From Gammaproteobacteria bacterium (GTDB taxonomy: Bacteria > Pseudomonadota > Gammaproteobacteria > Enterobacterales > Alteromonadaceae), in contig JAAFAI010000002.1 in the NCBI GenBank assembly GCA_018222405.1, positions 279,142 through 343,141 on the forward strand: a DNA stretch of 64,000 nucleotides, given 5' to 3'. This document shows positions 38,182 through 46,647 of the stretch, one piece after another. The position numbers and the translations under genes were made by a program. How positions within the stretch are numbered: position 1 is the stretch's first letter; each line of letters opens with the position of its first letter. The notes under the pieces are model-generated. The model made no database searches, was not told where the DNA came from, and saw only the letters and a program-made list of their open reading frames with translations.

Positions 38182-39342
38182 TTATTTGCCTTGCATGCCG
38201 CGTTTCTTTTTTAAGTCCAGCGCGGCCAGACTGTAGCCTCCATCCGCCCCGTCAATAAAGTGAATATGCTCTGACTGATAAGCGGTTATCATGCAGGTGA
38301 TCAATGCCGCGCCTGACACGTGGACACCAAAAGATATCCGCCCGGCCTGTTCCTGGCTGCTGAGGTACTCCACAATCGCCTCACGCTGCGCCGGTGTGCA
38401 GCTAATACACATTTTCAGACCGTCCTCGAACTTTATAAAATCACAGTTTGCTACTAAATCCTGCTTGTAAGCGCCCCAATTGGTGGCATCGGTTTTCACT
38501 TTACGTGACATCAGCCAGCCGCCAACCAGGTTCATTAACACCAGGTGCAGATAATACTTACACCGGCTGATTAGCGATTTGGTTTCTGTGCGAATATTTA
38601 TTTCGGTGGCAAGCCGGGCGGGAGACCAGGCAAACGAAAGTTGCTCGGAGGCGATCGGGTGGTAGTGTTCCCGGCCACCGGTAATCTGTTGTAAGTGTTG
38701 TAACACCTGTTCATATTGTTGCGGTGAACTGGCTTCAATAATGAGCGAGAGGGTTTCGCCGTGGCGGCTTGTTACGTTGCTCCAACGACATTCAAAACCC
38801 GAGTAGTCAGCATTGGGTTGGGCACCTTCAATCAGAAAAGCCTGGTTGAGCACGGGGTCTTTAAGGATCTTTTCTGCATAGCGGATGCCGCCACCACTGA
38901 AGCAAGCCTGCTGGTAGTGCGGCGAAACCTTAAGTTTACTTATCCCGATAGTATGGCCTGCCGCATACAGGGTAGTGGCGGGGATCAACGCTACACGTAG
39001 ATCCAGATGAAGGCTGATAGCCCTTTGCTGGCAGGCGGTAAGACATTGCCTGAGTAGCTCCTCATTACCCGGAGGCACACAGATAGTTGCGCCATCACCG
39101 CCAAACACAAATGGCAATGCCGTATCGGTAAAACAGTTACGCACGGCAACAATCATCGCAACTGCGATGGCATTGATATCCTTATATTTGCCCCGCAACA
39201 AGGCTTCAGTGGAGCCTTTTACGTCGGAAATCACTACCAGCCAGTCAGCGGGCAGTGTCGTGTAATGACCCTGTTCGGCTAAATGGCCAAGATCATCATA
39301 AGCAGGTAATTGCTGATAAAAAGCGGCTGACTGAGCTGTGAT
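38182..39342 (-). CDS. DUF3095-family cyclase-like protein with apparent ATC start
   Basis: The body resembles DUF3095 proteins: a DWLVVISDVKGSTEAL motif, VFGGDGATICVP (cyclase-like metal site), then a C-terminal domain. The first ATG/GTG/TTG in frame is GTG 39234, which would cut off the family N terminus (FYQQLPAYDD to LPADWLVV). The conserved frame continues upstream to an in-frame TGA at 39397-39399. The best position is codon ATC at 39340-39342, seven bases after AGGA, giving xTAQSAAFYQQLP, just where homologues start. I therefore draw the gene from there. A mutated start or a base error is possible. Catalytic activity of this family is unknown. Confidence 0.65.
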   Translation of the reverse strand: MTAQSAAFYQQLPAYDDLGHLAEQGHYTTLPADWLVVISDVKGSTEALLRGKYKDINAIAVAMIVAVRNCFTDTALPFVFGGDGATICVPPGNEELLRQCLTACQQRAISLHLDLRVALIPATTLYAAGHTIGISKLKVSPHYQQACFSGGGIRYAEKILKDPVLNQAFLIEGAQPNADYSGFECRWSNVTSRHGETLSLIIEASSPQQYEQVLQHLQQITGGREHYHPIASEQLSFAWSPARLATEINIRTETKSLISRCKYYLHLVLMNLVGGWLMSRKVKTDATNWGAYKQDLVANCDFIKFEDGLKMCISCTPAQREAIVEYLSSQEQAGRISFGVHVSGAALITCMITAYQSEHIHFIDGADGGYSLAALDLKKKRGMQGK

Positions 39343-39447
39343 AACAACGTCCTGAACAATGCCATCTGGCGGTATGTTCAGAGTATAGAAAACGAATCAG
39401 GTTTGTCTAATGAAGAGGGTATGGAGTTATGATAAAACCACTCGGAG

Positions 39448-39477
39448 TAACCGGCGCCGCTGGCACGGTGCCGGTTA
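39448..39477 (-). terminator. Stem-loop downstream of dxs
   Basis: TAACCGGC and GCCGGTTA pair over 8 bases and the stem can extend by three more pairs (including one G-U) around an 8-base loop. On the minus strand it lies 20 bases after the dxs stop, followed by CTCCGAGTGGTTTTA, a weak U-rich tail. It probably ends the xseB-ispA-dxs transcript. Confidence 0.45.
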
Positions 39478-39497
39478 GATTAATTTGGCCAGGATAA

Positions 39498-41360
39498 TCA
39501 CGCCAGATAGTCGTTTACCCGGGCAATAATACCGGCGCTATCAAGGCCAAGTTCAGCGTACATTTCTTCCTGGGTGCCCTGCAGAATAAAGCTGTCAGGC
39601 AGACCAAGGGTCAGACAAACGGTTTTTAACCGGTTTTGCATCACATACTCGCTTACAGCGCTACCTGCACCACCCATGATGCAGCCGTCTTCCAGTGTCA
39701 CGAAGCATTCGTGATCGGCTTTCAGGGTGTTGAGCACGTCGGTATCCATAGGTTTCACAAAACGCATGTCTACCAGCGTGGCGTCCAGTTCCTCGGCTGC
39801 TGCTTCGGCAAAGGGCAGTAACGTACCAAAGTTTAACAGTGCGATCTTTTTACCAGTCCGCAGGGTCCGGCTTTTACCCAGTGGCAGGGCTGTCATGAAT
39901 TCTTCCGGGGTTATGCCTTTGCCGGCTCCGCGCGGGTATCTCACCGCTGCCGGGGCGTTGGCCATATGACCGGTATAAAGCATCTGCCGACACTCGTTTT
40001 CATCCGACGGGGTCATCACAATCATATTTGGAATACAGCGCAGGAAAGCAATATCGAAAGCACCCTGGTGAGTTGGGCCGTCCGCGCCAACAATACCCGC
40101 ACGGTCGATAGCGAATAACACCGGTAGATTCTGTAATGCCACGTCGTGAATCAGTTGGTCGTAAGCGCGTTGTAAAAACGTAGAGTAGATGGCCACTACC
40201 GGGTTAAGGCCATCTTTGGCCATACCTGCGCCTAAAGTGACGGCATGTTGCTCGGCGATGGCGACGTCGAAATATTGCTCGGGAAACTGCTGGGAAAAGG
40301 CAACCATGCCTGAACCTTCACGCATCGCCGGCGTAATCGCCATCAGCTTGGGATCCTGTTTAGCCATATCGCACAACCAGTTACCAAAGATAGCCGAAAA
40401 AGTGGGCTTGGAAGCTTTGGCTTTTGGCAGGGTCTGGTCGGCCGGATTAAATTTTGGCACGGCATGGAATTTAATCGGGTCTTTTTCAGCTTCGGGGTAA
40501 CCTTTACCTTTGCGAGTAACCACATGCAGTAGTTGCGGGCCCTTAAATTTACGCATATTACGCAAGGTGTCGACCACACCGTTGATGTCATGGCCATCAA
40601 TGGGGCCAATGTAATTAAAGCCCAGCTCTTCAAAAATGGTGCCCGGTACTACCATGCCTTTAATATGTTCTTCAGCGCGGCTGGCAAATTCTTTGATGGG
40701 GGGCACATTACTCAGTAGTTTTTTGCCCCCGTCGCGGATACTGTTAAACAGGTTGCCGGTTAACAGGCGGGCCAGGTGGCTGTTTAATGCGCCGACGTTC
40801 TCTGAAATCGACATTTCATTATCGTTCAGTACCACCACTAAATCTTTGCTGATATCGCCGGCGTGGTTCATAGCCTCAAAGGCCATCCCGGCAGTCATTG
40901 CGCCGTCACCGATAACGGCGACCACCTTGCGGCCCTGTTGTTCTTTGTCGGCGGCGATGGCCATGCCCAGTGCGGCACTGATTGAGGTAGAAGAATGACC
41001 CACCGCAAAGGTGTCGAATTCGCTTTCCGGTGGCCATGGGAAAGGGTGTAATCCGTCTTTTTTCCGGATGGTCGACATTTGTTCGGCACGGCCGGTAAGA
41101 ATTTTATGCGGGTAAGCCTGATGACCCACATCCCAGATCAGCCTGTCGAAGGGCGTGTTATAGATGTAATGCAGCGCCACGGTGAGTTCAACGGTGCCAA
41201 GACCGGAGGCAAAATGACCGCTGCTCTGACTGACACAGGTGAGCAGGTACTGGCGAAGTTCATCAGCCAGGGTCCGCAGTTTGTCCTGAGGAAGCTTGCG
41301 TAATGCTTCGGGAGAACGGGCCAGAGCAAGAGTAGGATAGTGCGCTAAATCTAGAGTCAT
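39498..41360 (-). CDS. dxs: 1-deoxy-D-xylulose-5-phosphate synthase
   Basis: The 620-residue thiamine-diphosphate enzyme has the [18 protein letters not shown] cofactor motif, [17 protein letters not shown], and the transketolase C-terminal half with RYPRG. It makes the first intermediate of the non-mevalonate isoprenoid pathway. It is the third gene of xseB-ispA-dxs, 41 bases after ispA, an order found across gammaproteobacteria. Confidence 0.97.
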   Translation of the reverse strand: MTLDLAHYPTLALARSPEALRKLPQDKLRTLADELRQYLLTCVSQSSGHFASGLGTVELTVALHYIYNTPFDRLIWDVGHQAYPHKILTGRAEQMSTIRKKDGLHPFPWPPESEFDTFAVGHSSTSISAALGMAIAADKEQQGRKVVAVIGDGAMTAGMAFEAMNHAGDISKDLVVVLNDNEMSISENVGALNSHLARLLTGNLFNSIRDGGKKLLSNVPPIKEFASRAEEHIKGMVVPGTIFEELGFNYIGPIDGHDINGVVDTLRNMRKFKGPQLLHVVTRKGKGYPEAEKDPIKFHAVPKFNPADQTLPKAKASKPTFSAIFGNWLCDMAKQDPKLMAITPAMREGSGMVAFSQQFPEQYFDVAIAEQHAVTLGAGMAKDGLNPVVAIYSTFLQRAYDQLIHDVALQNLPVLFAIDRAGIVGADGPTHQGAFDIAFLRCIPNMIVMTPSDENECRQMLYTGHMANAPAAVRYPRGAGKGITPEEFMTALPLGKSRTLRTGKKIALLNFGTLLPFAEAAAEELDATLVDMRFVKPMDTDVLNTLKADHECFVTLEDGCIMGGAGSAVSEYVMQNRLKTVCLTLGLPDSFILQGTQEEMYAELGLDSAGIIARVNDYLA

Positions 41361-41401
41361 TATTTATTATTCTGATACGTTATGCGGGTGTGTCGCGGCC
41401 G

Positions 41402-42292
41402 TTAATGACTGCGACTCACCATTAAATCGGTAAATGCAACTAAGTAATCGGTATTGTAGGGCAAACCGTCCAAGGCTTGAAGCGCCTCTTGATGTAATTT
41501 TGCCAACTCCTCACGCGCACCGTCTAATCCCAGCAAAGAAGGGAATGTATTTTTGCCCCGGGCTTCATCTGAACCTTTCGGTTTTCCGAGTGTTTCGGTA
41601 CTCGCGGTGACGTCCAGAATGTCATCCTGAACCTGAAATGCCAGGCCGATACGGTTAGCGAAACGGCACAGCAATTGTTGATGGGTACTATCGAGCTGTT
41701 CGGTTACCAGGCATACCATTTCCACGCAGGCAGTGAGTAACGCGCCCGTTTTTAGCTGATGCAGATGTTGTAGTTCGGCCAGTGTGATTTGTTTGCCTGT
41801 GGCGGCTAAATCAATGGCCTGGCCGCCACACATGCCAGAATAACCGGCAGCACGAGCCAGCACCGCAACCAGTTGCGCGCGGCGATGGTTGGCAAACGCG
41901 CTCATAGGGTGTTCGGCAACAATACTGAAAGCCTGGGTTTGCAGAGCATCACCGGCGAGTATTGCGGTGGCTTCGTCAAACGCAATATGGCAGGTTGGAT
42001 TGCCCCGGCGCAGGTCGTCATCATCCATTGCCGGCAAATCGTCGTGAACCAGGGAGTAGGCATGAATACACTCGATGGCCATACTGATAGCCCGCTGGTC
42101 GTTATCCGGAATGTCGAGCATATTACCCACCAGGTGAACCAGTAACGGACGCATCCGTTTGCCACCGTTGGTTAAGGCATAGAGCATCGATTCTTTAAGG
42201 CGCGGCGCAGCATCGGGCAGATCGTTGATGAGGTCTTGCAGGCTGGCATCAAGGCGTTGCTTGATGTGCTGATGCAATGGAGCAAGTTGCAT
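41402..42292 (-). CDS. ispA: Farnesyl diphosphate synthase (geranyltranstransferase)
   Basis: The 296-residue prenyltransferase has the first Asp-rich motif DDLPAMDDDD and the second, DDILD, plus GGKRMRPLLVHL. It extends dimethylallyl diphosphate to farnesyl diphosphate in the cytosol. The start lies one base after the xseB stop and dxs follows, so the three are one operon. Farnesyl diphosphate supplies undecaprenyl and quinone side chains. Confidence 0.96.
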   Translation of the reverse strand: MQLAPLHQHIKQRLDASLQDLINDLPDAAPRLKESMLYALTNGGKRMRPLLVHLVGNMLDIPDNDQRAISMAIECIHAYSLVHDDLPAMDDDDLRRGNPTCHIAFDEATAILAGDALQTQAFSIVAEHPMSAFANHRRAQLVAVLARAAGYSGMCGGQAIDLAATGKQITLAELQHLHQLKTGALLTACVEMVCLVTEQLDSTHQQLLCRFANRIGLAFQVQDDILDVTASTETLGKPKGSDEARGKNTFPSLLGLDGAREELAKLHQEALQALDGLPYNTDYLVAFTDLMVSRSH

Positions 42293-42293
42293 G

Positions 42294-42542
42294 TTAGTCC
42301 TCGTTGTCTGCCGCGAAGTCCTGTAATGCGGCTTCGCCGTTTTGTTCGGTGAGTATTCTGACTTTTTGTTCAGCTTCTACCAGGGCCTTCTGGCTCAGGC
42401 GGGATAACTCGATACCGCGTTCAAATTTTTTCAGTGCTTCATGGAGAGGCAGATCGCCCTGTTCCATCTCATTGACGATGGATTCCAGTTCGCTGATGGT
42501 TTGTTCAAATGATGGACTGGCTGCAGTGGCTTTATCGCTCAC
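42294..42542 (-). CDS. xseB: Exodeoxyribonuclease VII small subunit
   Basis: The 82-residue product has the XseB core SFEQTISELESIVNEMEQGDL and FERGIELSR. I chose GTG 42542, which has GAGGGA close upstream and gives the usual length (E. coli 80). ATG 42563 (MRPEEGS) would give 89 residues but lacks a ribosome binding site. A frame to 42608 is not family-like. It heads the operon xseB-ispA-dxs and diverges from pomAB. Confidence 0.93.
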   Translation of the reverse strand: MSDKATAASPSFEQTISELESIVNEMEQGDLPLHEALKKFERGIELSRLSQKALVEAEQKVRILTEQNGEAALQDFAADNED

Positions 42543-42919
42543 GGATCCCTCTTCTGGTCTCATTTTGCGTAGTGATGGCACATTAACCGAGGCCCGCGCG
42601 AGGGTCAAATAGTTTAGCTGCGGTAAGCGAGGTTTTGCACTGTATGGAAGTGTAAAGCAGAGGATTTGTGATAACCGGTTTTAAAATCTATAACGATACC
42701 AGTGTAGAAAAAAAAATAACTGCCGATAGAATGACTACAGTGTATTGAGTGTTAGGATATCGAGTGATAGTAACTATTCTTAATCGGCTCAATACTATAA
42801 TAACTTCGCTGGTGTGGATGACTTTGTCAGACTCAGCACGGCATTGTGAAAAATTCGCAGTTATAGTTAACACCTGTGTTCAGTTTCGCCCTGAATAAGT
42901 GATGAAGTGAGGGAAACAA
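42543..42919. other. Divergent intergenic region between xseB and pomA
   Basis: This AT-rich stretch of 377 bases (about 310 if the longest xseB frame is used) holds the promoters of two operons. I can see a perfect -10 TATAAT at 42796-42801 without a good -35, and GCCGATAG at 42722-42729, which matches the -10 of flagellar sigma-28 promoters (GCCGATAA) in 7 of 8 bases but lacks a clear TAAA -35 at the right distance. No open reading frame or RNA gene is evident. Confidence 0.5.
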
Positions 42920-43681
42920 GTGGATTTAGCAACCCTGGTTGGAATGTTAGGCGGCATTGGCTTTATTGTAATGGCCATGATCCTTGGTGGGGATCTCAGC
43001 ATGTTTGCCGATGTTCCTTCGGTACTGATCGTTTTTTGCGGTAGTCTTTTTGTTGTTATGTCGCAGTTCACGCTGGGCCAGTTTTTTGGTGCAGGTAAAA
43101 TCGCCGGTAAGGCGTTCATGTTTAAAATCGACACGCCTGAAGATCTCATCGAGAAAGTCGTAGAGATGGCAGATGCGGCGCGTAAAGGGGGCTTTCTGGC
43201 CCTCGAAGAAGCTGAAATTGCTAACCCTTTTATGCAAAAAGGGGTGGATATGCTGGTGGATGGTCACGACATTGACGTGGTGAGGGAAACCCTGGCAAAA
43301 GATATTTCTATGACCACCGAACGCCACGAGTTTGGTGTTTCTATCTTTAAAGGCCTCGGTGATGTTGCGCCTGCCATGGGTATGATTGGTACGCTCATTG
43401 GTCTGGTAGCGATGCTGTCAAACATGGATGACCCCAAAGCCATCGGCCCCGCTATGGCGGTGGCCTTGTTAACTACGCTGTACGGCGCTTTTCTGGCTAA
43501 CGTTATCTGTTTGCCCATTGCGGCTAAACTCAGCAATCGCCTGAATGAGGAAAAGCTCAACCAGTCATTGATTCTCGACGGAATTGTCGGTATCGCCGAT
43601 GGTCAGAACCCGCGGGTCATTGAAGGGATCCTTAAAAACTATCTCGCCGCCAGTAAACGTGGTGCGGCGGAAGAAGAGTAA
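42920..43681 (+). CDS. pomA: Sodium-driven flagellar stator protein PomA
   Basis: The 253-residue protein starts at GTG (DLATLVGMLGGIGFIVMAMILGG) after a GAGGGA site. It has four membrane helices and the cytoplasmic loop with conserved charged residues between helices 2 and 3. The GDVAPAMGMIGTLIGLVAML segment forms helix 3. It is far closer to PomA of Vibrio than to proton-type MotA (which is longer). PomA and PomB form the stator that powers the polar flagellum with Na+. pomB follows after five bases. Confidence 0.94.
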   Translation: MDLATLVGMLGGIGFIVMAMILGGDLSMFADVPSVLIVFCGSLFVVMSQFTLGQFFGAGKIAGKAFMFKIDTPEDLIEKVVEMADAARKGGFLALEEAEIANPFMQKGVDMLVDGHDIDVVRETLAKDISMTTERHEFGVSIFKGLGDVAPAMGMIGTLIGLVAMLSNMDDPKAIGPAMAVALLTTLYGAFLANVICLPIAAKLSNRLNEEKLNQSLILDGIVGIADGQNPRVIEGILKNYLAASKRGAAEEE

Positions 43682-43686
43682 AGATT

Positions 43687-44625
43687 ATGGCGCAGGAAGA
43701 AGAGTGCCCCAAATGCCCCCCCGAAGGTCTCCCCGCCTGGATGGGGACCTTTGCCGACCTGATGTCGCTGCTGATGTGCTTTTTTGTACTGCTGCTGGCA
43801 TTCTCCGAAATGGACGTGCTTAAATTTAAACAGATAGCCGGCTCCATGAAGTTTGCCTTTGGTGTGCAAAACAAAATTGAAGTGAAAGACATTCCAAAAG
43901 GCACCAGTGTAATTGCCATGGAGTTTCGCCCGGGTCGTCCGGACCCGACGCCGATTGACACGATTCAGCAGCAAACCATTGATATGACCCAGCAAATGCT
44001 GGAGTTTCAGGCCGGCGACGAAGACTCAGCCGGGGGCCGTCAGAAACAGCGCGGTACGCAGCGCGGCGGGCAATCTCAACAAACCTCAACCGATCAGTCG
44101 GCCTCTACCCAGCAGGCAGCTAATCAGGAGCAGGTGGCTGAGATGATGAAAAAAGTTGCCCAGCAACTACAAAAACAAATCCTTGATGGTTCTATTGAAA
44201 TGGAATCCCTTGGGCAGCAGATCACCATTCGCATTCGTGAGAATGGCTCGTTTTCTGCCGGTTCGGCATTTTTACAACCGCAATTTCGCCCGGTTATTCG
44301 CCAAATTGGTGAGATCCTGGCTGATATGCCTGGTCAGATAGAAGTGTCAGGACATAGTGATAAGCAACAGATTTCCAATGAGCTGTACAGCTCTAATTGG
44401 GATTTATCTGCGCAACGTGCGGTTGCCGTTGCCGAAGCGCTGCGCTCGGCACCGGGATTTGATGAAGCGCGAATGTCGGTGGTGGGCAAGGCGTCTAATG
44501 AGCCCCTGATTGAGGATCCGAAAACACCTGAAGAACTGGCCAGCAACCGTCGGGTAGAAATTAACATTAATCAGGGAGAGCCAATTCGCTCGAAGCCTAT
44601 CTCGGTGCTGGAGCAAGACCAGTAA
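43687..44625 (+). CDS. pomB: Sodium-driven flagellar stator protein PomB
   Basis: The 312-residue protein has one N-terminal membrane helix, WMGTFADLMSLLMCFFVLLLAF, with the ion-binding aspartate at position 24, the same number as in Vibrio alginolyticus PomB. A plug-like region follows, then a low-complexity Gln/Gly/Thr/Ser-rich linker (about 118-152), then an OmpA-like peptidoglycan-binding domain (VSGHSDKQ, ASNRRVEI). It anchors the stator to the cell wall. The linker composition is more extreme than I expect from Vibrio. Confidence 0.94.
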   Translation: MAQEEECPKCPPEGLPAWMGTFADLMSLLMCFFVLLLAFSEMDVLKFKQIAGSMKFAFGVQNKIEVKDIPKGTSVIAMEFRPGRPDPTPIDTIQQQTIDMTQQMLEFQAGDEDSAGGRQKQRGTQRGGQSQQTSTDQSASTQQAANQEQVAEMMKKVAQQLQKQILDGSIEMESLGQQITIRIRENGSFSAGSAFLQPQFRPVIRQIGEILADMPGQIEVSGHSDKQQISNELYSSNWDLSAQRAVAVAEALRSAPGFDEARMSVVGKASNEPLIEDPKTPEELASNRRVEININQGEPIRSKPISVLEQDQ

Positions 44626-44641
44626 CCAGGCCATCAATACA

Positions 44642-44666
44642 AGCTTACCCGATTAGCGGGTAAGCT
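44642..44666. terminator. Stem-loop between convergent pomB and cfa genes
   Basis: AGCTTACCCG-ATTAG-CGGGTAAGCT is a perfect 10-base-pair hairpin with a 5-base loop. The stop codon of the cfa-like gene lies in the loop, so its last three codons are part of the stem. No strong U-tract follows on either side. It could end transcription from both operons or protect their 3' ends. Confidence 0.6.
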
Positions 44667-45906
44667 CATCTACGTAACGCGGCTTGCTCAGCACTAATTG
44701 TACGGTGCTGATGGAACGCTCCAGAAAGCCACCCTCGCAATATTTAAGGTAATATTCCCACATTCTGGCAAAGCGCTCGTCATAGCCGTGCACAGCCAGC
44801 TTTTCTTTTGCTGCCACAAAGGCGTTAAACCAATCTCTGAGAGTACGCGCATAGTCGAGACCAATATCCTGCATGTCGCGTATGGAAAGATCGCTGGCTT
44901 GCTTAATGTGCTGATTTAATACCAGCTGAGAGGGCAGGAAACCACCGGGGAAGATGTGTTTCTGGATAAAGTCTACGCCTTTATGGTAACTGTCATAGCG
45001 ACGATCATCGATAGTAATCGACTGCAACAGCATTAAACCATCAGGGGTTAGCAGGCTGGCGCACTTGTTGAAAAACTGGTTAAGGTAAGGCTTGCCTACT
45101 GCTTCAATCATCTCGATAGAAACCAGTTTGGTATATGTGCCTTCCAACAGCCGATAATCTTTTTTGAGCAGGGTGATCTGGTCTTCGAGGCCCTCCCGTT
45201 TGACCCACTCATTAGCGTAAGCAAATTGTTCTTCGGAAATGGTGGTTGTGGTTACCTTACAGCCAAAATGCTTGGCAGCATGGACCGCGAGGCCTCCCCA
45301 ACCAGTACCAATTTCGATCAGGTGGTCATCGGCTGTAAGACGTAACTTTTTGCAGATGGTGTGTAGTTTATGAAACTGGGCGTCAGCAAGAGAAGCATTG
45401 ACATCTGGGTAGATAGCCGAAGAATACATCATGCTTTCATCAAGAAAGTGTGTATAAAGGGTATTGCCTAAATCGTAGTGCGCTGCAATGTTTTTCTTGG
45501 CCTGATCGTGAGTATTACGGCGCATGAGGTGCTGCAGTTTATCAAACGGGAAACTGAGCCACTTAAACCGGGACTCCCAGCGGTCGAGTGTGGGCAGATT
45601 ACGGGCAAAAATACGGATAACATTGGTCAGTTCCGGGCTGGTCCATAATCCTTCGGTGTACGTTTCACCAGAGGCCACACTACCGCCAAGCAACAGCTTT
45701 TTGTACACGGTTGGACAATGCATGTCGACTTCGGCGTGCAGATCGCTTGCCGGATTACCACACTGAGCAACGAGTTTGCCATTTTCCTTAATCACCAGAT
45801 GCCCCTCAGGCAGAGATTGCATCAGACTAATAAAGATTTGGCGACTGTATCGCTCAACATAAGAAAACGTAAGGGGCGCAGAGAGCGCAGTTTCACTATT
45901 TGCCAT
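44653..45906 (-). CDS. Cyclopropane-fatty-acyl-phospholipid synthase-like methyltransferase
   Basis: The 417-residue protein has the CFA-synthase layout: an N-terminal lipid-binding part (about 1-120) and a SAM-binding Rossmann domain with LIEIGTGWGGLAVHAA, preceded by AAHYDLGN and SAIY. These enzymes methylate double bonds of membrane unsaturated fatty acids. As last gene of a five-gene operon with DUF1365, an FAD oxidoreductase, an SDR and an NTF2-like protein, next to an ECF-sigma/ChrR pair, it more likely serves a stress-linked modification (methylation leading to branched or furan fatty acids, as I recall for Rhodobacter Ufa enzymes) than housekeeping cyclopropanation. The substrate is not provable here. 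Confidence 0.85.
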   Translation of the reverse strand: MANSETALSAPLTFSYVERYSRQIFISLMQSLPEGHLVIKENGKLVAQCGNPASDLHAEVDMHCPTVYKKLLLGGSVASGETYTEGLWTSPELTNVIRIFARNLPTLDRWESRFKWLSFPFDKLQHLMRRNTHDQAKKNIAAHYDLGNTLYTHFLDESMMYSSAIYPDVNASLADAQFHKLHTICKKLRLTADDHLIEIGTGWGGLAVHAAKHFGCKVTTTTISEEQFAYANEWVKREGLEDQITLLKKDYRLLEGTYTKLVSIEMIEAVGKPYLNQFFNKCASLLTPDGLMLLQSITIDDRRYDSYHKGVDFIQKHIFPGGFLPSQLVLNQHIKQASDLSIRDMQDIGLDYARTLRDWFNAFVAAKEKLAVHGYDERFARMWEYYLKYCEGGFLERSISTVQLVLSKPRYVDELTR

Positions 45907-45909
45907 GAG

Positions 45910-46647
45910 TTATTCCTGACTATTTATCGGATGTGAATATACCGGCGTACGTTTTATCCATAATTTAACCGCCTGCCAGTAAATTCCGATGACAGTTCTT
46001 AGTGTCATATTCGGTATTGATTTGATTACGTTTCTAACTGTATTTGAGTTTAATGGTTTTTGCTTTAAATGCATTATTGCGGTGAAGTGTTTGTTTTCCT
46101 TATAACAACTCAGGCCCACGGAGAAGGCATCAGATGGTTGCTGGATATGCCACTTGTACACCATATCCACCGGGTTAAACGGCGATACGTGAAAAGCTTT
46201 AGGAGTATTTTCCTGTTTATTTAAATCAACCAGGTAATGATGCCTTTCATTCCAGGGCGTATTGCTGACCTCAGCCAGCATATGGGTGAACTGGCCGGAA
46301 GCTTTGTGGCGCAGAAAATAAAAGTTAACCGGACTGAAGTACAGCCCGTAGTGCCTTGCCTGACCAAGCAGGAAAATATCGCCAGTCAGTGAGGCTTCGG
46401 ATTTATTGAGCTCATTCATTCTGGCAATCACCGCCTGTTTGAGAGGCAGCGCCGGGTCACCGAGGTAGTCGCTGCGTCGAAATTCGAACGCGGCTCTTGC
46501 GGTATTGGAAAAGCCCTTTACGGTGTGCGCCAGGTGATTGACTTCATCAAGGTTGAGCCACATCATTGCAATGCCATACTCAAAGGCGTGCTGAGTGGGC
46601 TTAAACCGCTCGTGATTCACTATACCGGTGCAGATCGCGCTTTCCAT
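45910..46647 (-). CDS. DUF1365-family protein
   Basis: From the ATG at 46647 (MESAICTGIVNHERF) the protein has 245 residues. DUF1365 hallmarks are visible: the NHERFKPTQHAFEYG start, FLLGQARHYGLYFSPVNFYF, and HVSPFNPVDMVYKW. Genes of this family almost always sit between an FAD oxidoreductase and a CFA-like methyltransferase, as here. The biochemical role is unknown. Its start overlaps the FAD gene by one base and cfa begins three bases after its stop. Confidence 0.9.
   Translation of the reverse strand: MESAICTGIVNHERFKPTQHAFEYGIAMMWLNLDEVNHLAHTVKGFSNTARAAFEFRRSDYLGDPALPLKQAVIARMNELNKSEASLTGDIFLLGQARHYGLYFSPVNFYFLRHKASGQFTHMLAEVSNTPWNERHHYLVDLNKQENTPKAFHVSPFNPVDMVYKWHIQQPSDAFSVGLSCYKENKHFTAIMHLKQKPLNSNTVRNVIKSIPNMTLRTVIGIYWQAVKLWIKRTPVYSHPINSQE

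Noticed and set aside
39234..39236. GTG as start of the DUF3095 gene
   Set aside because: It would remove about 36 conserved N-terminal residues, and no ribosome binding site is in front of it.
42722..42729. GCCGATAG as a flagellar sigma-28 promoter of pomAB
   Set aside because: The -10 fits, but no TAAA-type -35 stands at 11 bases, so I do not list it as a promoter.
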